Source: an uncultured Bacteroidales bacterium (GTDB lineage: Bacteria; Bacteroidota; Bacteroidia; Bacteroidales; P3). From it: a DNA stretch of 64,000 nucleotides. Below, piece after piece: positions 33,389-44,200 of the stretch. Where the stretch lies: positions 19,983-83,982 of the forward strand of contig CALGCG010000072.1 in NCBI GenBank assembly GCA_937884485.1. Reading direction: 5' to 3'. The translations under genes and the position numbers were made by a program. The notes under the pieces were generated by a model, which was given only the letters and a program-made list of their open reading frames with translations, was not told the origin of the DNA and ran no database searches. Every line of letters starts with the position of its first letter. The first letter of the stretch is position 1.

Positions 33389-36300
33389 CTACTCTCCGTC
33401 CTCGTCGGGATGGGCCGCACGGCTGAAGGGGACGAGGAAGTTGTTCTGCACATAGTTGGACACGTTGCCCACGTGGTAGAAGAAGGTGCCGAGGCCTTCC
33501 TTGCTGACCTTGCGCTGGTCGGTGGTGAGGGCTTTGATCTGGTCGTCCCACGTGCCGTAGCTGCTGTAGATGGTCAGGTCCTGTGCCTGGGTGTCGTAGT
33601 AGAAGAAGTACCAGTGGTCTTTGGCGGCTTCCACATAGATCTTCATCTTCTGGTTGCCTTTCTCCATGTATATCTGGGCTTTCATGTTGACGGTGACCCC
33701 TATGGGGTTGTCGCCGACGCTCACCAGTCCGACCTTGCCTTCGCAGTAGAGTCCCAGGGTGGGGTTGTACTGCCAGCGCACATTGTCGAAGAGCATGGTG
33801 GACATCATGGCCTCCGGCACCTTGTCCAGCTGCCCCGTGGCGCTGTAGACGGCATAGGCCGCGCCGCCCTTCTCGGGTCCGAGGTGGTGCATCATGGCAT
33901 GGCGCATCTCCGCGCTGGTGGTGCCGCCGAGGGGCGCCAGGCGCAACTCATTCTTGAGGTTGTTGTACAGTGCGTTGACAATGCTTTGGTCGATGGGGAA
34001 GGTGAAGCCGAAGACCGAGGTAATCTGGTCCTCGTTGTCGCTGCTGATGCCAACAGTGGCGGAACCATAGGAGTAGAACGAGGCCTGCGTCTTGCGGCGG
34101 GCGAAGTTCATGGGTCCTTCGCCTTCAACCAGGCAGTCCTCCGTCGACAGCGAGAGGTAGGGCTCCACGATGCCGTCGGGGTCGCTGACCTTGGCTTCGG
34201 AGCCAATCATGTATTGTTTGCGGTCGCCGAGGTAGGTGAGCACGCCGTGGGCCGAGAGCAACTCGTTGTCGGCCACCTTCTCGTTGGTGAGGAAGGCGGC
34301 GTGGGGCCGCAGGGTGCTCTTGTCCATGATGACCGATGCCGTGATGCGGTTGCCCTTCCAGTCGGTGGGCAGCTCGGGCACGGTGACATGCACATGCTCC
34401 GGGTCGGTGTAGTCGGCGTAGGCCAGCAGGCCCAGCTGCGCTTCGGGGATGCAGGGCTGGATGAGGCGCACGCCGCCCTCGAACCACGGCCAGCGCTTGT
34501 TGCCCTCGAGGCGCACCTTGCCGGCGAAGCCGAAGGCCGAACTGAGCGTGAAGGTCTGCTCGGCATTGATGTCGCCGCTGGCCATGGTGACGCCGTTCTT
34601 GACCTCGATGTTCTTCATAAAGATGCGCTGCGCCTTCTCCTGGTCGTTGTGGAAGTCGTAGTAGCCCTTGCCGGAGAAGTTCTCGCCGCTGGCGATGAGG
34701 AGGTCGGCGCCGGTGAGGTAGTGGTAGGCGCTGTCGCGGTTGAACACCACCTGGGCGTTGTTCAGCACGCGCATCTCGCCGCCCTTGCTGATGTGCAGCG
34801 TGTCGGCGGCGGGCGCTATGGCGGCATCGGCCACGCTGACCAGGAAGACGCCCTGGCTCGACAGTTCGCCGACATTATATTTATATGTGCTCAGCAGGGA
34901 GTTGAAGCCAAGTTTCTTGCGTGCCGGGTCGGTGCTGGTGAAGCGCACTCCCGGCATGTCGCCGGCCTTGGGCAGGCGCAGGCGCAGCTCCAGGGCGTCG
35001 AGGCCCTCGGAGGTGCCGCGGGCCGAGTTGGCCAGCGTCAGCTCCTTGCGGTCCATCTCCCAGCTGAAGCGGTCGGCCCAGGCTTCATACTGCACCAACT
35101 GCAGGTCGCTGTGCACGGGGCCCTGTTTGGCCTGCAGGTCGGCACGGCGGGTGTCGTAGTTGACGCTGGAGCTGACGTTGCGGGCGCTGAAGGCCACGGC
35201 CTTGTACTGTGTGCTGCGCAGGGTGAAGTCGCTCACCTCGGCATTCATCTCTCTTGCCGCCAGGGCGAAGTGCTGCGATGTGAAGGTGCCCTCGCGCACG
35301 TCTGCCACGCCGGCAGCTGCGGCGCCCTTGGGCATCAGGTCCACGCGGCCGCGCAGCGCGGCGTCGCCGCGGTACATCTTGAAGGGGCGTCCGCCGTCCA
35401 CCGTGGCCACGGCCATCGAATCCTTATACGGGTGCCAGTGCATGCTGGCACGGCCGTTGCTGATCTGCGGGAAGCCCTGTTCCTCGCGCACGCTGATGGT
35501 GTCGGTGACGGCCACCGTCGAGTCGAGCAGGAAGAGGTAGTCCTTGGACTTGGAGGTGGAGGTGAGGTAGTCCAGGGTGCCGTTGCCGCGCAGGCCGCTG
35601 TGGTCGAGCTTGAGTTTCTTGCTGTAGTGGCCTTTGCCGCCATAGGCGGGGTAACCGCCCTGGGGGGTCTGTATGTTGAAGCCCAGGTAGTAGTCCTTCT
35701 GCACGCGCAGGGGCTCCTCGATGTCGGGGAAGATGCCGCCCGAGGTGAGCACGCCGGTGAACTGCAGGCTGTCGGTGACAAAGTCGCCCAGGCTGTAGAG
35801 CGAGAAGGGAAGGAGGGTGTAGTAGAAACGGTCGCGCACATACTGGCCGCCCTGGATGTCCTTGGCGTCGTAGAACACATTGCTGTTCTCCAAACTCTTG
35901 AATATGGGGTATTCCTTGTTCTTCACCATGCCGCAGTGGTTGTCGGGTTTGTCCACCTCCAGTGTGCCCACGAGGTTGCTCAGGGGGGTGCGCACCAGTT
36001 GCTCGTATTTGTCGGGCACCTTGAAGTCGGGCACATAGAACTCCATGCGGAGGATGTTGGGCATGTTGAAGGAGAAGTTCTCGTAGCTGAAGTCGCAGTC
36101 CTTGACGGTGAACATGAACTTGCCCACGTCGATGCGGCCCGAGAAGTGGAGGGTGCGGTTGCGGCCCACGACGACCTGGCGCCCCGTCAGCGAGTCGGGG
36201 TATATCATCACCGACTGGCTGTCGCTCACCACAAAGGGCGCCACGCCGCGGATGGTCAGCGCGTTGTCGGCAAAATTCAGGCGGGCGTTGGTGCCCGCGG

Positions 36301-37945
36301 TCGTCGACTCCATGGCCAGGGCGTCGTAGTCGAACCCTTTGGCTTTGGTCGAGGCTTTCTGGTAGTCCACCAGCTTGTCCTTGATGGTGACGCGGTTGGT
36401 ACCTTCGTTGAAGGTCACCAGGCCGTGCTTCGACAGGGTGTGTATCAGCAGCAGCGTCTGGCTCATGTCAAGGCCTATGGCGTTCGAAAGGCCCTGCGCC
36501 GAGAAGACCGAGCCGTGGCCGTCGGCGTATTCATAGACGCGCTCCACGGGGCTCTTCTGGTCGATGCCCTTGATTTCGCGGTATTTCTTGTAGGTGTAGT
36601 AGTTGCTCGATTCGAAGCTCGTGGTGCTGGCATTGCTGCTCGACGTGAGGTTGGAGAAGAGCAAGTCGCCCTGCTCCATGCGCCACGTGATGCTTTCGCT
36701 GTAGATGTCCAGGTTGTGGTAGGTGTCGTTGTAGGGACTGTAGAAGTTGCGCTTCGAGTCGTTGACGAGCACCACCTGCTTCTCGTCCGGCAGGTAGCGC
36801 ACCAGGATGCCGTTGTTGGTAATCGAGTCCTCCTCGCCGACATACAGCGCCACCGAGGCGTTCTCCGCCGTCATGCGCTGCTGCGTGATGGTGAACTTCA
36901 TCGACGACACCGTCAGCCGCGCGCGGCCGTCCTGGTTGAAGGTGAGGCGTGCCGGGTGTTTGCTCGAGGCTGTGATGAACTTCGAGCCGTTCATCATGAA
37001 GCTGCCGCTGTAGTCCACGCCGGGCATGATGTCCTTGATGACGAAGTCGCGCTGGTAGGAGCGGAAGCGCGGATAGCTGTACTTGCCGGGCTCCTTGGGC
37101 GAATCCAGCAGCTCCTCCACGCGGCCGCGGATGGCCGTGGCGAAATAGTGGGTGTTGACGAAGGCCACCGAGTCGGCCTTGAACTTGGGGAATTTGGTCT
37201 CCGCCGTGTAGCGGCCCAGGTCGGCATAGCACTCGCCGGCTGCCAGGCCCGCGCGGGTCCACTCCAGGCGGCCGCCCTCGCCGTGCCATTCGTTCTCCTT
37301 GTAGTTGTACACGCCGCGCGTGCCTTTGATGACGCCCTCGTCCTTGGCCGAGGCGTAGTGCAGGTCGGCCGCCGACTCGAAGTGCACCAGCGGCACCCCG
37401 TCGTCCACCGTCAGGCGGAAGGGGGTGTGCGGCGCAAAGCGCCATTCGCACGAGCCCGAGTGGTAGAGCACGCGGCTCTCGAAGAGGCCCTCGCAGAACG
37501 CCACATACTCCGTCACGGCCTTCGCCTTGGCGTTGCGCTTGGCGAAGGTTTCCAGCGACAGCACGAAGCCCTCCAGGTTCGGGGCGTTGCTGTAGGCCCC
37601 CGCCACATTCTCGCCGCCCGAGGGCGTGGTGGCTATCGTCGTCAGCATCTTCGTCAGGCCGCACATCTCGGGGTTGCCCTTCATCTTGGCCTTCACGGCA
37701 TAGTTGTACACCGCCGTCAGGCGCTCCTGAAGGCCGCTGTCGAAGTCGACGTATACCGACTTGAACTCCTTCAGCACCTTGGTGTTCTCCTTCTGCCGGT
37801 CCTTGTCCTGCGTGCTGCCGTTCATGTACTCCAGCAGCTCGTCGGCCAGCGTGGCGGCATTGAACTGCACCGACTTCGGCTTCTGCGCCAGAAGCGTGGT
37901 TGTCAGCATCATGCAGGCCATCAAAAAGAAAAATCTACATTTCAT
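33389..37945 (-). CDS. Very large secreted protein of unknown function
   Basis: 1518 residues with a clear signal peptide (cleavage after TTLLA). No family recognised. The sequence is beta-rich and repetitive in style, with many Tyr/Phe/Asn-rich strands, for example RLTFNQDGRARLTVSSMKF and ARLNFADNALTIRGVAPFVV. A helical N-terminal 130 residues precede the strands. No type IX sorting domain or membrane barrel end is obvious. The strand is right: the complementary strand is also open for 1574 codons but gives a Val/His/Gly-rich shadow without a signal peptide. A promoter element and terminator bracket the gene, so it is transcribed alone. Confidence 0.75.
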   Translation of the reverse strand: MKCRFFFLMACMMLTTTLLAQKPKSVQFNAATLADELLEYMNGSTQDKDRQKENTKVLKEFKSVYVDFDSGLQERLTAVYNYAVKAKMKGNPEMCGLTKMLTTIATTPSGGENVAGAYSNAPNLEGFVLSLETFAKRNAKAKAVTEYVAFCEGLFESRVLYHSGSCEWRFAPHTPFRLTVDDGVPLVHFESAADLHYASAKDEGVIKGTRGVYNYKENEWHGEGGRLEWTRAGLAAGECYADLGRYTAETKFPKFKADSVAFVNTHYFATAIRGRVEELLDSPKEPGKYSYPRFRSYQRDFVIKDIMPGVDYSGSFMMNGSKFITASSKHPARLTFNQDGRARLTVSSMKFTITQQRMTAENASVALYVGEEDSITNNGILVRYLPDEKQVVLVNDSKRNFYSPYNDTYHNLDIYSESITWRMEQGDLLFSNLTSSSNASTTSFESSNYYTYKKYREIKGIDQKSPVERVYEYADGHGSVFSAQGLSNAIGLDMSQTLLLIHTLSKHGLVTFNEGTNRVTIKDKLVDYQKASTKAKGFDYDALAMESTTAGTNARLNFADNALTIRGVAPFVVSDSQSVMIYPDSLTGRQVVVGRNRTLHFSGRIDVGKFMFTVKDCDFSYENFSFNMPNILRMEFYVPDFKVPDKYEQLVRTPLSNLVGTLEVDKPDNHCGMVKNKEYPIFKSLENSNVFYDAKDIQGGQYVRDRFYYTLLPFSLYSLGDFVTDSLQFTGVLTSGGIFPDIEEPLRVQKDYYLGFNIQTPQGGYPAYGGKGHYSKKLKLDHSGLRGNGTLDYLTSTSKSKDYLFLLDSTVAVTDTISVREEQGFPQISNGRASMHWHPYKDSMAVATVDGGRPFKMYRGDAALRGRVDLMPKGAAAAGVADVREGTFTSQHFALAAREMNAEVSDFTLRSTQYKAVAFSARNVSSSVNYDTRRADLQAKQGPVHSDLQLVQYEAWADRFSWEMDRKELTLANSARGTSEGLDALELRLRLPKAGDMPGVRFTSTDPARKKLGFNSLLSTYKYNVGELSSQGVFLVSVADAAIAPAADTLHISKGGEMRVLNNAQVVFNRDSAYHYLTGADLLIASGENFSGKGYYDFHNDQEKAQRIFMKNIEVKNGVTMASGDINAEQTFTLSSAFGFAGKVRLEGNKRWPWFEGGVRLIQPCIPEAQLGLLAYADYTDPEHVHVTVPELPTDWKGNRITASVIMDKSTLRPHAAFLTNEKVADNELLSAHGVLTYLGDRKQYMIGSEAKVSDPDGIVEPYLSLSTEDCLVEGEGPMNFARRKTQASFYSYGSATVGISSDNEDQITSVFGFTFPIDQSIVNALYNNLKNELRLAPLGGTTSAEMRHAMMHHLGPEKGGAAYAVYSATGQLDKVPEAMMSTMLFDNVRWQYNPTLGLYCEGKVGLVSVGDNPIGVTVNMKAQIYMEKGNQKMKIYVEAAKDHWYFFYYDTQAQDLTIYSSYGTWDDQIKALTTDQRKVSKEGLGTFFYHVGNVSNYVQNNFLVPFSRAAHPDEDGE

Positions 37946-37976
37946 ATCTCAAAAAATTACATTATTTTCCAAGATG

Positions 37977-37984
37977 CAAAAATA
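37977..37984 (-). promoter_or_regulatory. -7 element for the 1518-residue protein gene
   Basis: Complement reads TATTTTTG, 31 bases before the start codon. The -33 region is not a good match. Confidence 0.55.
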
Positions 37985-38092
37985 CAACTTTTCCCACATC
38001 CGCAGCACCCCCGTGCCGACAAGTTATCAAAAGCCGATTGTTTATTACCTTTCCCTCCGCGCCCCCTTTTTTCCGCCCCGGCGAGGGCCCCT

Positions 38093-38240
38093 ATTCGCCC
38101 CCAATTCGCCCCTTCCTATATACTTCTTATATAGTTCTTATATAGTTCTTATATGCGGTATATAAGAACTATATAAGAACTATATGAGAACGATATAGGA
38201 ACTATATAAGAAGGGCCGAAGAAAGGGCGAATCGGGGGCG
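38093..38240. repeat. Compound palindromic repeat, copy 3 (GC-rich arms, 11-base AT units)
   Basis: GC-rich arms (CCCCCAATTCGCCCCTTC at 38099-38115 and GGGCCGAAGAAAGGGCGAAT on the right) enclose tandem 11-base units TTCTTATATAG that invert to TATATAAGAAC around GCGG near 38156. It lies just after prfA and before the promoter of the next gene. Confidence 0.85.
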
Positions 38241-38265
38241 AGTCGGGTGCCTGCCGGTGGCGGGG

Positions 38266-39336
38266 TTAGCCCACCGATGCTTTGAGCTTCTCGGCGTTCT
38301 CGGCAAGCTGGAGGGCTTCGATGCAGTCCTCGATGTCGCCGTCCATGAAGGCGGGGAGGTTGTGCATGGACCAGCCGATGCGGTGGTCGGTGACGCGGCT
38401 CTGGGGGTAGTTGTAGGTGCGCACCTTCTCGCTGCGGTCGCCGGTGGCCACCATGGTCTTGCGCTTGCTCGACATCTCCTCCATGTATTTGTTGTACTCG
38501 CGCTCGTAGAGGCGTGTGCGGAGGAGGGCCATGGCTTTCTCCATGTTCTTGATCTGGCTCTTCTGATCCTGCATGGAGACGACGATGCCCGTGGGCACGT
38601 GGGTGAGGCGCACGGCGCTGTAGGTGGTGTTGACGCTCTGGCCGCCGGGGCCCGAGGCGCAGAAGATTTCCTTCTTGATGTCGGCGGGGTTGAGCTCGAC
38701 GTCGAACTCCTCGGCTTCGGGGAGCACGACGACGCCGGCGGCGGAGGTGTGGATGCGGCCCTGCGTCTCGGTGGCGGGGACGCGCTGCACGCGGTGCACG
38801 CCGCTCTCGTACTTCAGCAGGCCGTAGACGCCCTCGCCGCTGACGGTGAAGGAGATGTCCTTGTAGCCGCCGGAGGTGCCTTCGTTGAAGTCGTTGACTT
38901 CGATTTTCCAGTGTTTCTTCTCGCAGAAGCGTGTGTACATGCGGAAGAGGTCGCCGGCGAAGAGGCAGGCTTCGTCGCCGCCGGTGCCGCCGCGGATTTC
39001 GACGACGGCGTTCTTGGAGTCCTGCGGGTCGGCGGGGATGAGGAGGATGCGGATGTCGTCTTCCATCTTCTCGCGGCGCTCCTGGCTGGCGGCGAGTTCC
39101 TCCTTGGCCATGTCGCGCAGCTCGGGGTCTTTCTCGTTCTCCAGCAGGTCGCGGCACTCGGCGATGGTGTCCAGCAGCGACTTGTACTCGTGGTAGGCTT
39201 TGACCACGGGCTGCAGGTCCTTGTAGTCCTTGCTGAGTTTGACGTAGCGTTTCATGTCCGCAGTGACCTGCGGGTCGTTCATCTGTTGCTCAATCTCCTG
39301 ATAGCGAGCGTATATGGCTTCTAATTTATCTAACAT
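38266..39336 (-). CDS. prfA: Peptide chain release factor 1
   Basis: RF1 terminates translation at UAA and UAG. The 356-residue protein has the stop-codon recognition motif PAT (residues 187-189, in HRVQRVPATETQGRIHTS) and the catalytic GGQ (231-233) in SGPGGQSVNTT. The PAT form separates it from RF2, which has SPF. The start codon is only 8 bases downstream of its -7 element, so the mRNA is nearly leaderless. Confidence 0.98.
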   Translation of the reverse strand: MLDKLEAIYARYQEIEQQMNDPQVTADMKRYVKLSKDYKDLQPVVKAYHEYKSLLDTIAECRDLLENEKDPELRDMAKEELAASQERREKMEDDIRILLIPADPQDSKNAVVEIRGGTGGDEACLFAGDLFRMYTRFCEKKHWKIEVNDFNEGTSGGYKDISFTVSGEGVYGLLKYESGVHRVQRVPATETQGRIHTSAAGVVVLPEAEEFDVELNPADIKKEIFCASGPGGQSVNTTYSAVRLTHVPTGIVVSMQDQKSQIKNMEKAMALLRTRLYEREYNKYMEEMSSKRKTMVATGDRSEKVRTYNYPQSRVTDHRIGWSMHNLPAFMDGDIEDCIEALQLAENAEKLKASVG

Positions 39337-39344
39337 AACGGGTG

Positions 39345-39352
39345 CAAAGTTA
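39345..39352 (-). promoter_or_regulatory. prfA -7 element overlapping a stop codon
   Basis: Complement reads TAACTTTG, and its TAA is the stop codon (39350-39352) of the upstream flippase gene. No good -33 element. Confidence 0.6.
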
Positions 39353-40855
39353 CAACTTTTTTTTGAATTCGTGGAGCATGTTGTTCACCGTCGGCGACAC
39401 TTTCCATCCCAGGATGGCTGCCGCCAGCAGGGCGCCGAGGATGGCGGTGCGCACCACGGCGGCCAGGAGGGGGTGCATGCCCAAGGCGGGTTCGACGATG
39501 GCGGTCCATGCCACGTAGAGCGCCGCCATGGCCGTCATGATGGCCACCATCTTGAGGTGCCCCCAGGTGAGGACGTTGACGTCCTGGGTCCAGAGGTGGC
39601 GCATGAGGAGGGCGAAGTAGCCCATGTAGGAGATGAGGGTGGCGCCTGCGGCTCCCTCGATGGCGCTGTCGGGGCCGATGAGGGAGCTGTTGAGACCGAT
39701 GGCCGCGAGGGTGAGGATGGCGATGTAGAGGAGGCTCCAGGCGTAGTGCTTGGAGAAGTTGAGGATGTCGGTGCAGACGGAGAGGGAGGAGTTGACGACC
39801 TTGGCCAGGCCGAGGATGAGGACGACGCTCTTGCCCGCGGCATAGTCGGCGCCGTTGGGGATGAGGGCGAAGAGGGTGTCGAGGTTGATGTAGATGAGGT
39901 AGAGGATGGAGGTGCTGACGATGAACTGGTGGAGGCTGACCTGCTTGCCGAGGCGGTTCACCTCGTCCCAGGCCTCCTCCTTGACGGCGGTGGCTATCAC
40001 CGGGCGGGAGATGACGCCGAGGCTGCGGTAGGGCACCTCGACGACGTTGGCGATGTAGGACGCTATGGTGTAGACGCCCGTCAGCGCCAGGCCCGCCTTG
40101 GCGCCGAGGAAGAGGGAGTTGAAGAGCGGTATGTTGCCGGCGAGCACCGTGGCGGTCATGAAGAGGGAGTAGCGCGCCATCTCGCGCACCTTGCCGTGGT
40201 CGAGGAAGTTGCGGTCGAGGCGGAACGATATACGGCCCAGGCTGCGCAGGTACATCAGGTTCAGCACCATGGCCAGGCCGTAGCTGCCGCAGAAGAGCCA
40301 CACGAAGACATCGAGCGAGATGAGGTCGTAGCCGTAGAGCAGGTAGGCCGCCAGGTTGAAGAGGCGGATGCCGACTTCGCGCACCAGTTTGGGCACCGTG
40401 ATGCGCAGCAACACCGAGGCGTTGGTCTCGAACACCGTGGTGTACAGCGCGAAGAAGGTCAGCATGGGGATGAGGTAGAAGTAGTCGGCCACCAGGGGCG
40501 ATTTCATGGCATAGACCGTCAACAAGGGGTCACGGAAGATGAGGAATGCCAATGCGAACAGGGAGAAGCCCGCCAGCGGCACCAGCATGCTGAGGCCGAA
40601 GATGCCGTGGTTGGGGATGGAGGTTTCCGATTTCTCGCTCTTGAACCACGGGAAGAAGCGTACGATGCTGGCGTTGGTGCCCAGCTGGGCGAGGGAGGAG
40701 AAGAGCAGCGCCGCGTCGACCATGACGCGCGTGAGGCCGATTTCCTCCTGCGTCAGGTACCGCGTCAGTACGAAAAAGGAGACAAAGAAACCAATGGCCA
40801 CCCCAAGGTAGTTGGCCACCGCCCCTTTGATGCTCTGTCGTGCTATTACTCCCAT
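39350..40855 (-). CDS. Polysaccharide flippase-like membrane protein (MOP/Wzx type)
   Basis: 501 residues with about 12-14 hydrophobic helices and the N-terminal pattern of the polysaccharide biosynthesis (Wzx/MVF) branch: ARQSIKGAVANYLGVAIGFF, RYLTQEEIGLTRVMV, SIVRFFPWF. Members move lipid-linked oligosaccharides across the inner membrane. No glycosyltransferase genes are next to it, so the substrate is unknown. It ends 13 bases before the prfA start. Confidence 0.88.
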   Translation of the reverse strand: MGVIARQSIKGAVANYLGVAIGFFVSFFVLTRYLTQEEIGLTRVMVDAALLFSSLAQLGTNASIVRFFPWFKSEKSETSIPNHGIFGLSMLVPLAGFSLFALAFLIFRDPLLTVYAMKSPLVADYFYLIPMLTFFALYTTVFETNASVLLRITVPKLVREVGIRLFNLAAYLLYGYDLISLDVFVWLFCGSYGLAMVLNLMYLRSLGRISFRLDRNFLDHGKVREMARYSLFMTATVLAGNIPLFNSLFLGAKAGLALTGVYTIASYIANVVEVPYRSLGVISRPVIATAVKEEAWDEVNRLGKQVSLHQFIVSTSILYLIYINLDTLFALIPNGADYAAGKSVVLILGLAKVVNSSLSVCTDILNFSKHYAWSLLYIAILTLAAIGLNSSLIGPDSAIEGAAGATLISYMGYFALLMRHLWTQDVNVLTWGHLKMVAIMTAMAALYVAWTAIVEPALGMHPLLAAVVRTAILGALLAAAILGWKVSPTVNNMLHEFKKKL

Positions 40856-41046
40856 AATGATTTTTCTCCTAACGGCATTTCTTTTTATTTATTGTGTATG
40901 ATAAAAAATTATCGAGATAATATAAAGTTGTATAGATATGAAAAATGCTCCATCTGCCTAACGGACAGATAGATGTGTCTATTCCCTGAGTCCGCTTCCC
41001 CCAAGGGAATACACCAGGCAAACTCCCTGTCGACTCTTGTATTGTG

Positions 41047-41079
41047 ACTATACTTCGACCATACGCCCACCATACACCC
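41047..41079. repeat. Three 11-base tandem units
   Basis: Units ACTATACTTCG, ACCATACGCCC and ACCATACACCC follow each other exactly, then ACCTGTGGGTG starts a small hairpin. Same period as the compound palindromes, different sequence. Confidence 0.6.
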
Positions 41080-41163
41080 ACCTGTGGGTGGTTCGTGCAT
41101 GCGGCATCTCCCGCTGTCCATTGGGCGGATGGGGTGAAAAAAATTGTCAAAAAAGGATATTTT

Positions 41164-41194
41164 TTTGCGATATCAAAAAAAAGTTGTATTTTTG
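41164..41194 (+). promoter_or_regulatory. Promoter of the adhesin-like gene
   Basis: TTTG (41164-41167), 19 bases, TATTTTTG (41187-41194): full consensus; about 36 bases before the start codon. Confidence 0.88.
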
Positions 41195-41230
41195 CACGTT
41201 TTATTACTAAGGTGAATTGTTTGTAAATAT

Positions 41231-44200
41231 ATGTATTACAACGTTGTCACTATAAAAACTACTGGGGTCGTACGGCTCTTGCTCCTGTGCCTAATGCTAC
41301 TCGTGGGTATCGGTGTCTCTGCACAGACGGAAATCACATCTTTGGGAAGCATCTCGCCCACTGGCAACTACAAGATTGTTGCTGATATCGACGCCTCTTC
41401 TTTTTCCACCATCTCCTCCTTCAGCGGCACCCTCGAGGCCGCCATCAATCCCGAGACGCACATGCCCTATCGCATCACGAACCTCTCCGCCCCCCTCTTC
41501 AACATCCTCGCGGGTACGGTGAAGAACCTGGTGATTGAGAGTGTCGCCATCAGCGGGCACACCGGCAACACCGGTGCCATCGCCTGCACCGCCAATGGCG
41601 CGGCGCGCATCTACAATGTCGGCATCCTCGCCGGCTCGGTGGGCGGCACAGGCTACACCGGTGGCCTCGTGGGCCTGCTCGACGGCACCAATGCAACCGA
41701 CAAGCCCCGCGTCGTCAACTGCTATTCATACGCTGACATCACCAGCGGTACCGAGAAAGGCGGCATTGTGGGCTACAACAATTACGCTTCCAAGTACAAC
41801 GACTTAAGAACGATGGTGATGAACTGCATGTTCTACGGCGACATAGCCTTAAATAACACCATCGCCCCCATCTATGGCGGCTTGGAAATCAGCAACGACT
41901 ACAATAACAACAACAGCAATCGTCTCAACAACTATAACTACTTCCTCTACGAAGCGCCCTTTTCCGAAGGACGCCATATTACAAAATACAACTGCGCTCT
42001 GGCTGCCGAACGTCGTTTTCTGGTGCGCTTCGAGTTCTACCGTCACCTGCTCAACTCCACCCGCGAGTTGGCCAGCTGGTATGTATTTGGCTCGGTTCAG
42101 GCCGACGCCCACGACAAAATGCTCAAATGGGTGCTCGACCGCAGCGTGGCGCCCTATCCCATCCTGAAAGAGCAGGGTAAATATCCCTCGGTGGTGAACT
42201 ACGACTCCCTCTACACCAACGACCCTCAGACGGGGGACCGTGTGCTGCGCACTGCCGTCACCAATGAGAACGAGGGTAAAGACCTTGGTACGCTTACGGT
42301 GACCATCAGCGAGTCGAACACGACGAGCGGAGGACAGACCAAGCCCACCGGCGCCACCGTTACGACCACTAGCCTCACCCTCCGCCGTACCGACAAAGAC
42401 ACGGCCAACTTTAACTTCAACTACGACAAGGTGCAACTGCCCTACTACAACGACGTGGGCAGCGGCAACTATACTGGCAACCGGGTGGTGACCGGATGGA
42501 AAATCACCGCTGTCGCCGGTGGCACACAGGGAGAGCGAGTCGCAGCCGACTTCACCACCTCGACGAATTATGATGCCCCCTATTACGACTTCGCCGACCG
42601 CGACACCTACGCCAAAGACCTTTATAGCATCAGCGGCCGCGTCTTCGCCCAAGGAGCCTACTTCAATGTGCCCACCGGCGTGACAGGCATCACCATTGAA
42701 CCCTATTGGGGCATAGCGGCCTATCTCTCCGACGCCTGCTACGACCGCTACGGATACAATAACAACGACGACCTGACACAGGTGGCCGGGCAACGTTATA
42801 CCAACGGCAATACATATATCTTCAATGGTAGCAATCAAGTGGTGTACACCACTGCCGGCAATGCCTTGGCGGCATTAACCGATGTGTCGTCACCCACGGT
42901 CTATGACTATGCCGTAGTACTGGTGGGCAACTATCACCACCATGCCACATTAGGTAAAACTGGCCCTGAAATATCAAAAGACACAAAACCATTCTCCATT
43001 ATGTCTATCGACCTTGATCAGGACAACGAACCCGATTATTGTCTCATCTATCGAAGCGGCAAGAACCAACAGATTTCTCCCATCCGCTTCGACTTCATCA
43101 CGGTACCCGGCATGGTCATGGCGCACAAGATGGCATCAAATGCCGACCTCGGCATCCCCGGCAACTGTACACCCAGAGGATGGTTTGAGATCACCACCAC
43201 CGGGTTGATCAAGTACGGACAATTTGAGCACAGCTACAAGGACAAATCGCTGGCTCCCGTCATCTTCATGGGAGGCGTCATCGAACAATTCGTGGCCAAC
43301 AACACAGGTTCTGGCGAGAACTATAACAATAAAACAAAATACATGCTTTTTGGTGACAATGTGTGGTTCAAGATGCTTAGTAATGGAGCACACATGGACA
43401 AACAAAGCCCTACACCTCATCGCCCCATTTCTATCACTGGAGGCGAGTTTGAGTCGCTATATCTCTCAGGCTATTTCCGCCCAGATGCAAATAGTTGTAC
43501 CACCGGTAACGGCGACTGCAACGCGGAATGTTACATTGATGGCGGCAAATTCGGCGAAGTGGCGGGTGCCGGACAGGAAAACATTTCCGGCAATATCACA
43601 TGGATAATCGACCATGCAGATATGAATAGTTTCTTTGGCGGTGGACTGAAAGTGGTTAATAATGGTTCTCAGATTACAGGAAACATCAACACTACCATAA
43701 AGAATAGTCATGTGACGCTTTTCTGCGGTGGCCCCAAGTTTGGTGATATGGCAGCGGGCAAAACAATTACTACCATAGCCACCGATTGTGTCTTCGGCAC
43801 CTACTTCGGTGCCGGCTACGGCGGCACATCCATCTACCGAGAATGCCCTACTGCCTATAACCAATATCAGACCATGAACTACGATTTTAACAACTGGGTT
43901 TCTAGCAGCTATGACAATTCTAGCGGCAATAGTTACCGAGGGAAATACACCTCCGGAAAAGGCGTGGCTTGTGGCTATGAATACGAGTTGTTTGCTGGCT
44001 CAAGTGGTAACGTAGGCCGTCTCTATCTTCGATACGCTTCCTTCTCACTGGCGAAATGCAACAATGTCACCTCCACGCTGACGGGCTGCATCGTGACAGG
44101 AAACTTCTACGGCGGCGGCAGCCTCGGTATTGTTGTGGGTGATGTCACATCCATACTCAATAGCTGCACCGTCAACGGTAGCGTGTATGGCGCCGGTTTT

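Larger units (their letters stand above)
37946..38265. other. 320-base spacer with promoter element and palindromic repeat
   Basis: Holds the -7 element of the minus-strand gene (37977-37984) and copy 3 of the compound palindrome (38093-38240). No gene seen. Confidence 0.65.
40856..41230. other. 375-base divergent spacer with 11-base tandem units and promoter
   Basis: Contains three 11-base units ending in an inverted CCCACC/GGGTGG (41047-41090) and the promoter at 41164-41194. Open frames here are short and unsupported. Confidence 0.6.

Noticed and set aside
33410..38134. 1574-codon open frame on the plus strand
   Set aside because: It is antisense to the 1518-residue gene, rich in Val, His and Gly with no signal peptide, promoter or family match. 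It is a shadow of GC-rich codon use.
40869..41226. Short open frames upstream of the adhesin-like gene
   Set aside because: They cross the promoter and repeat units and have no recognisable sequence.
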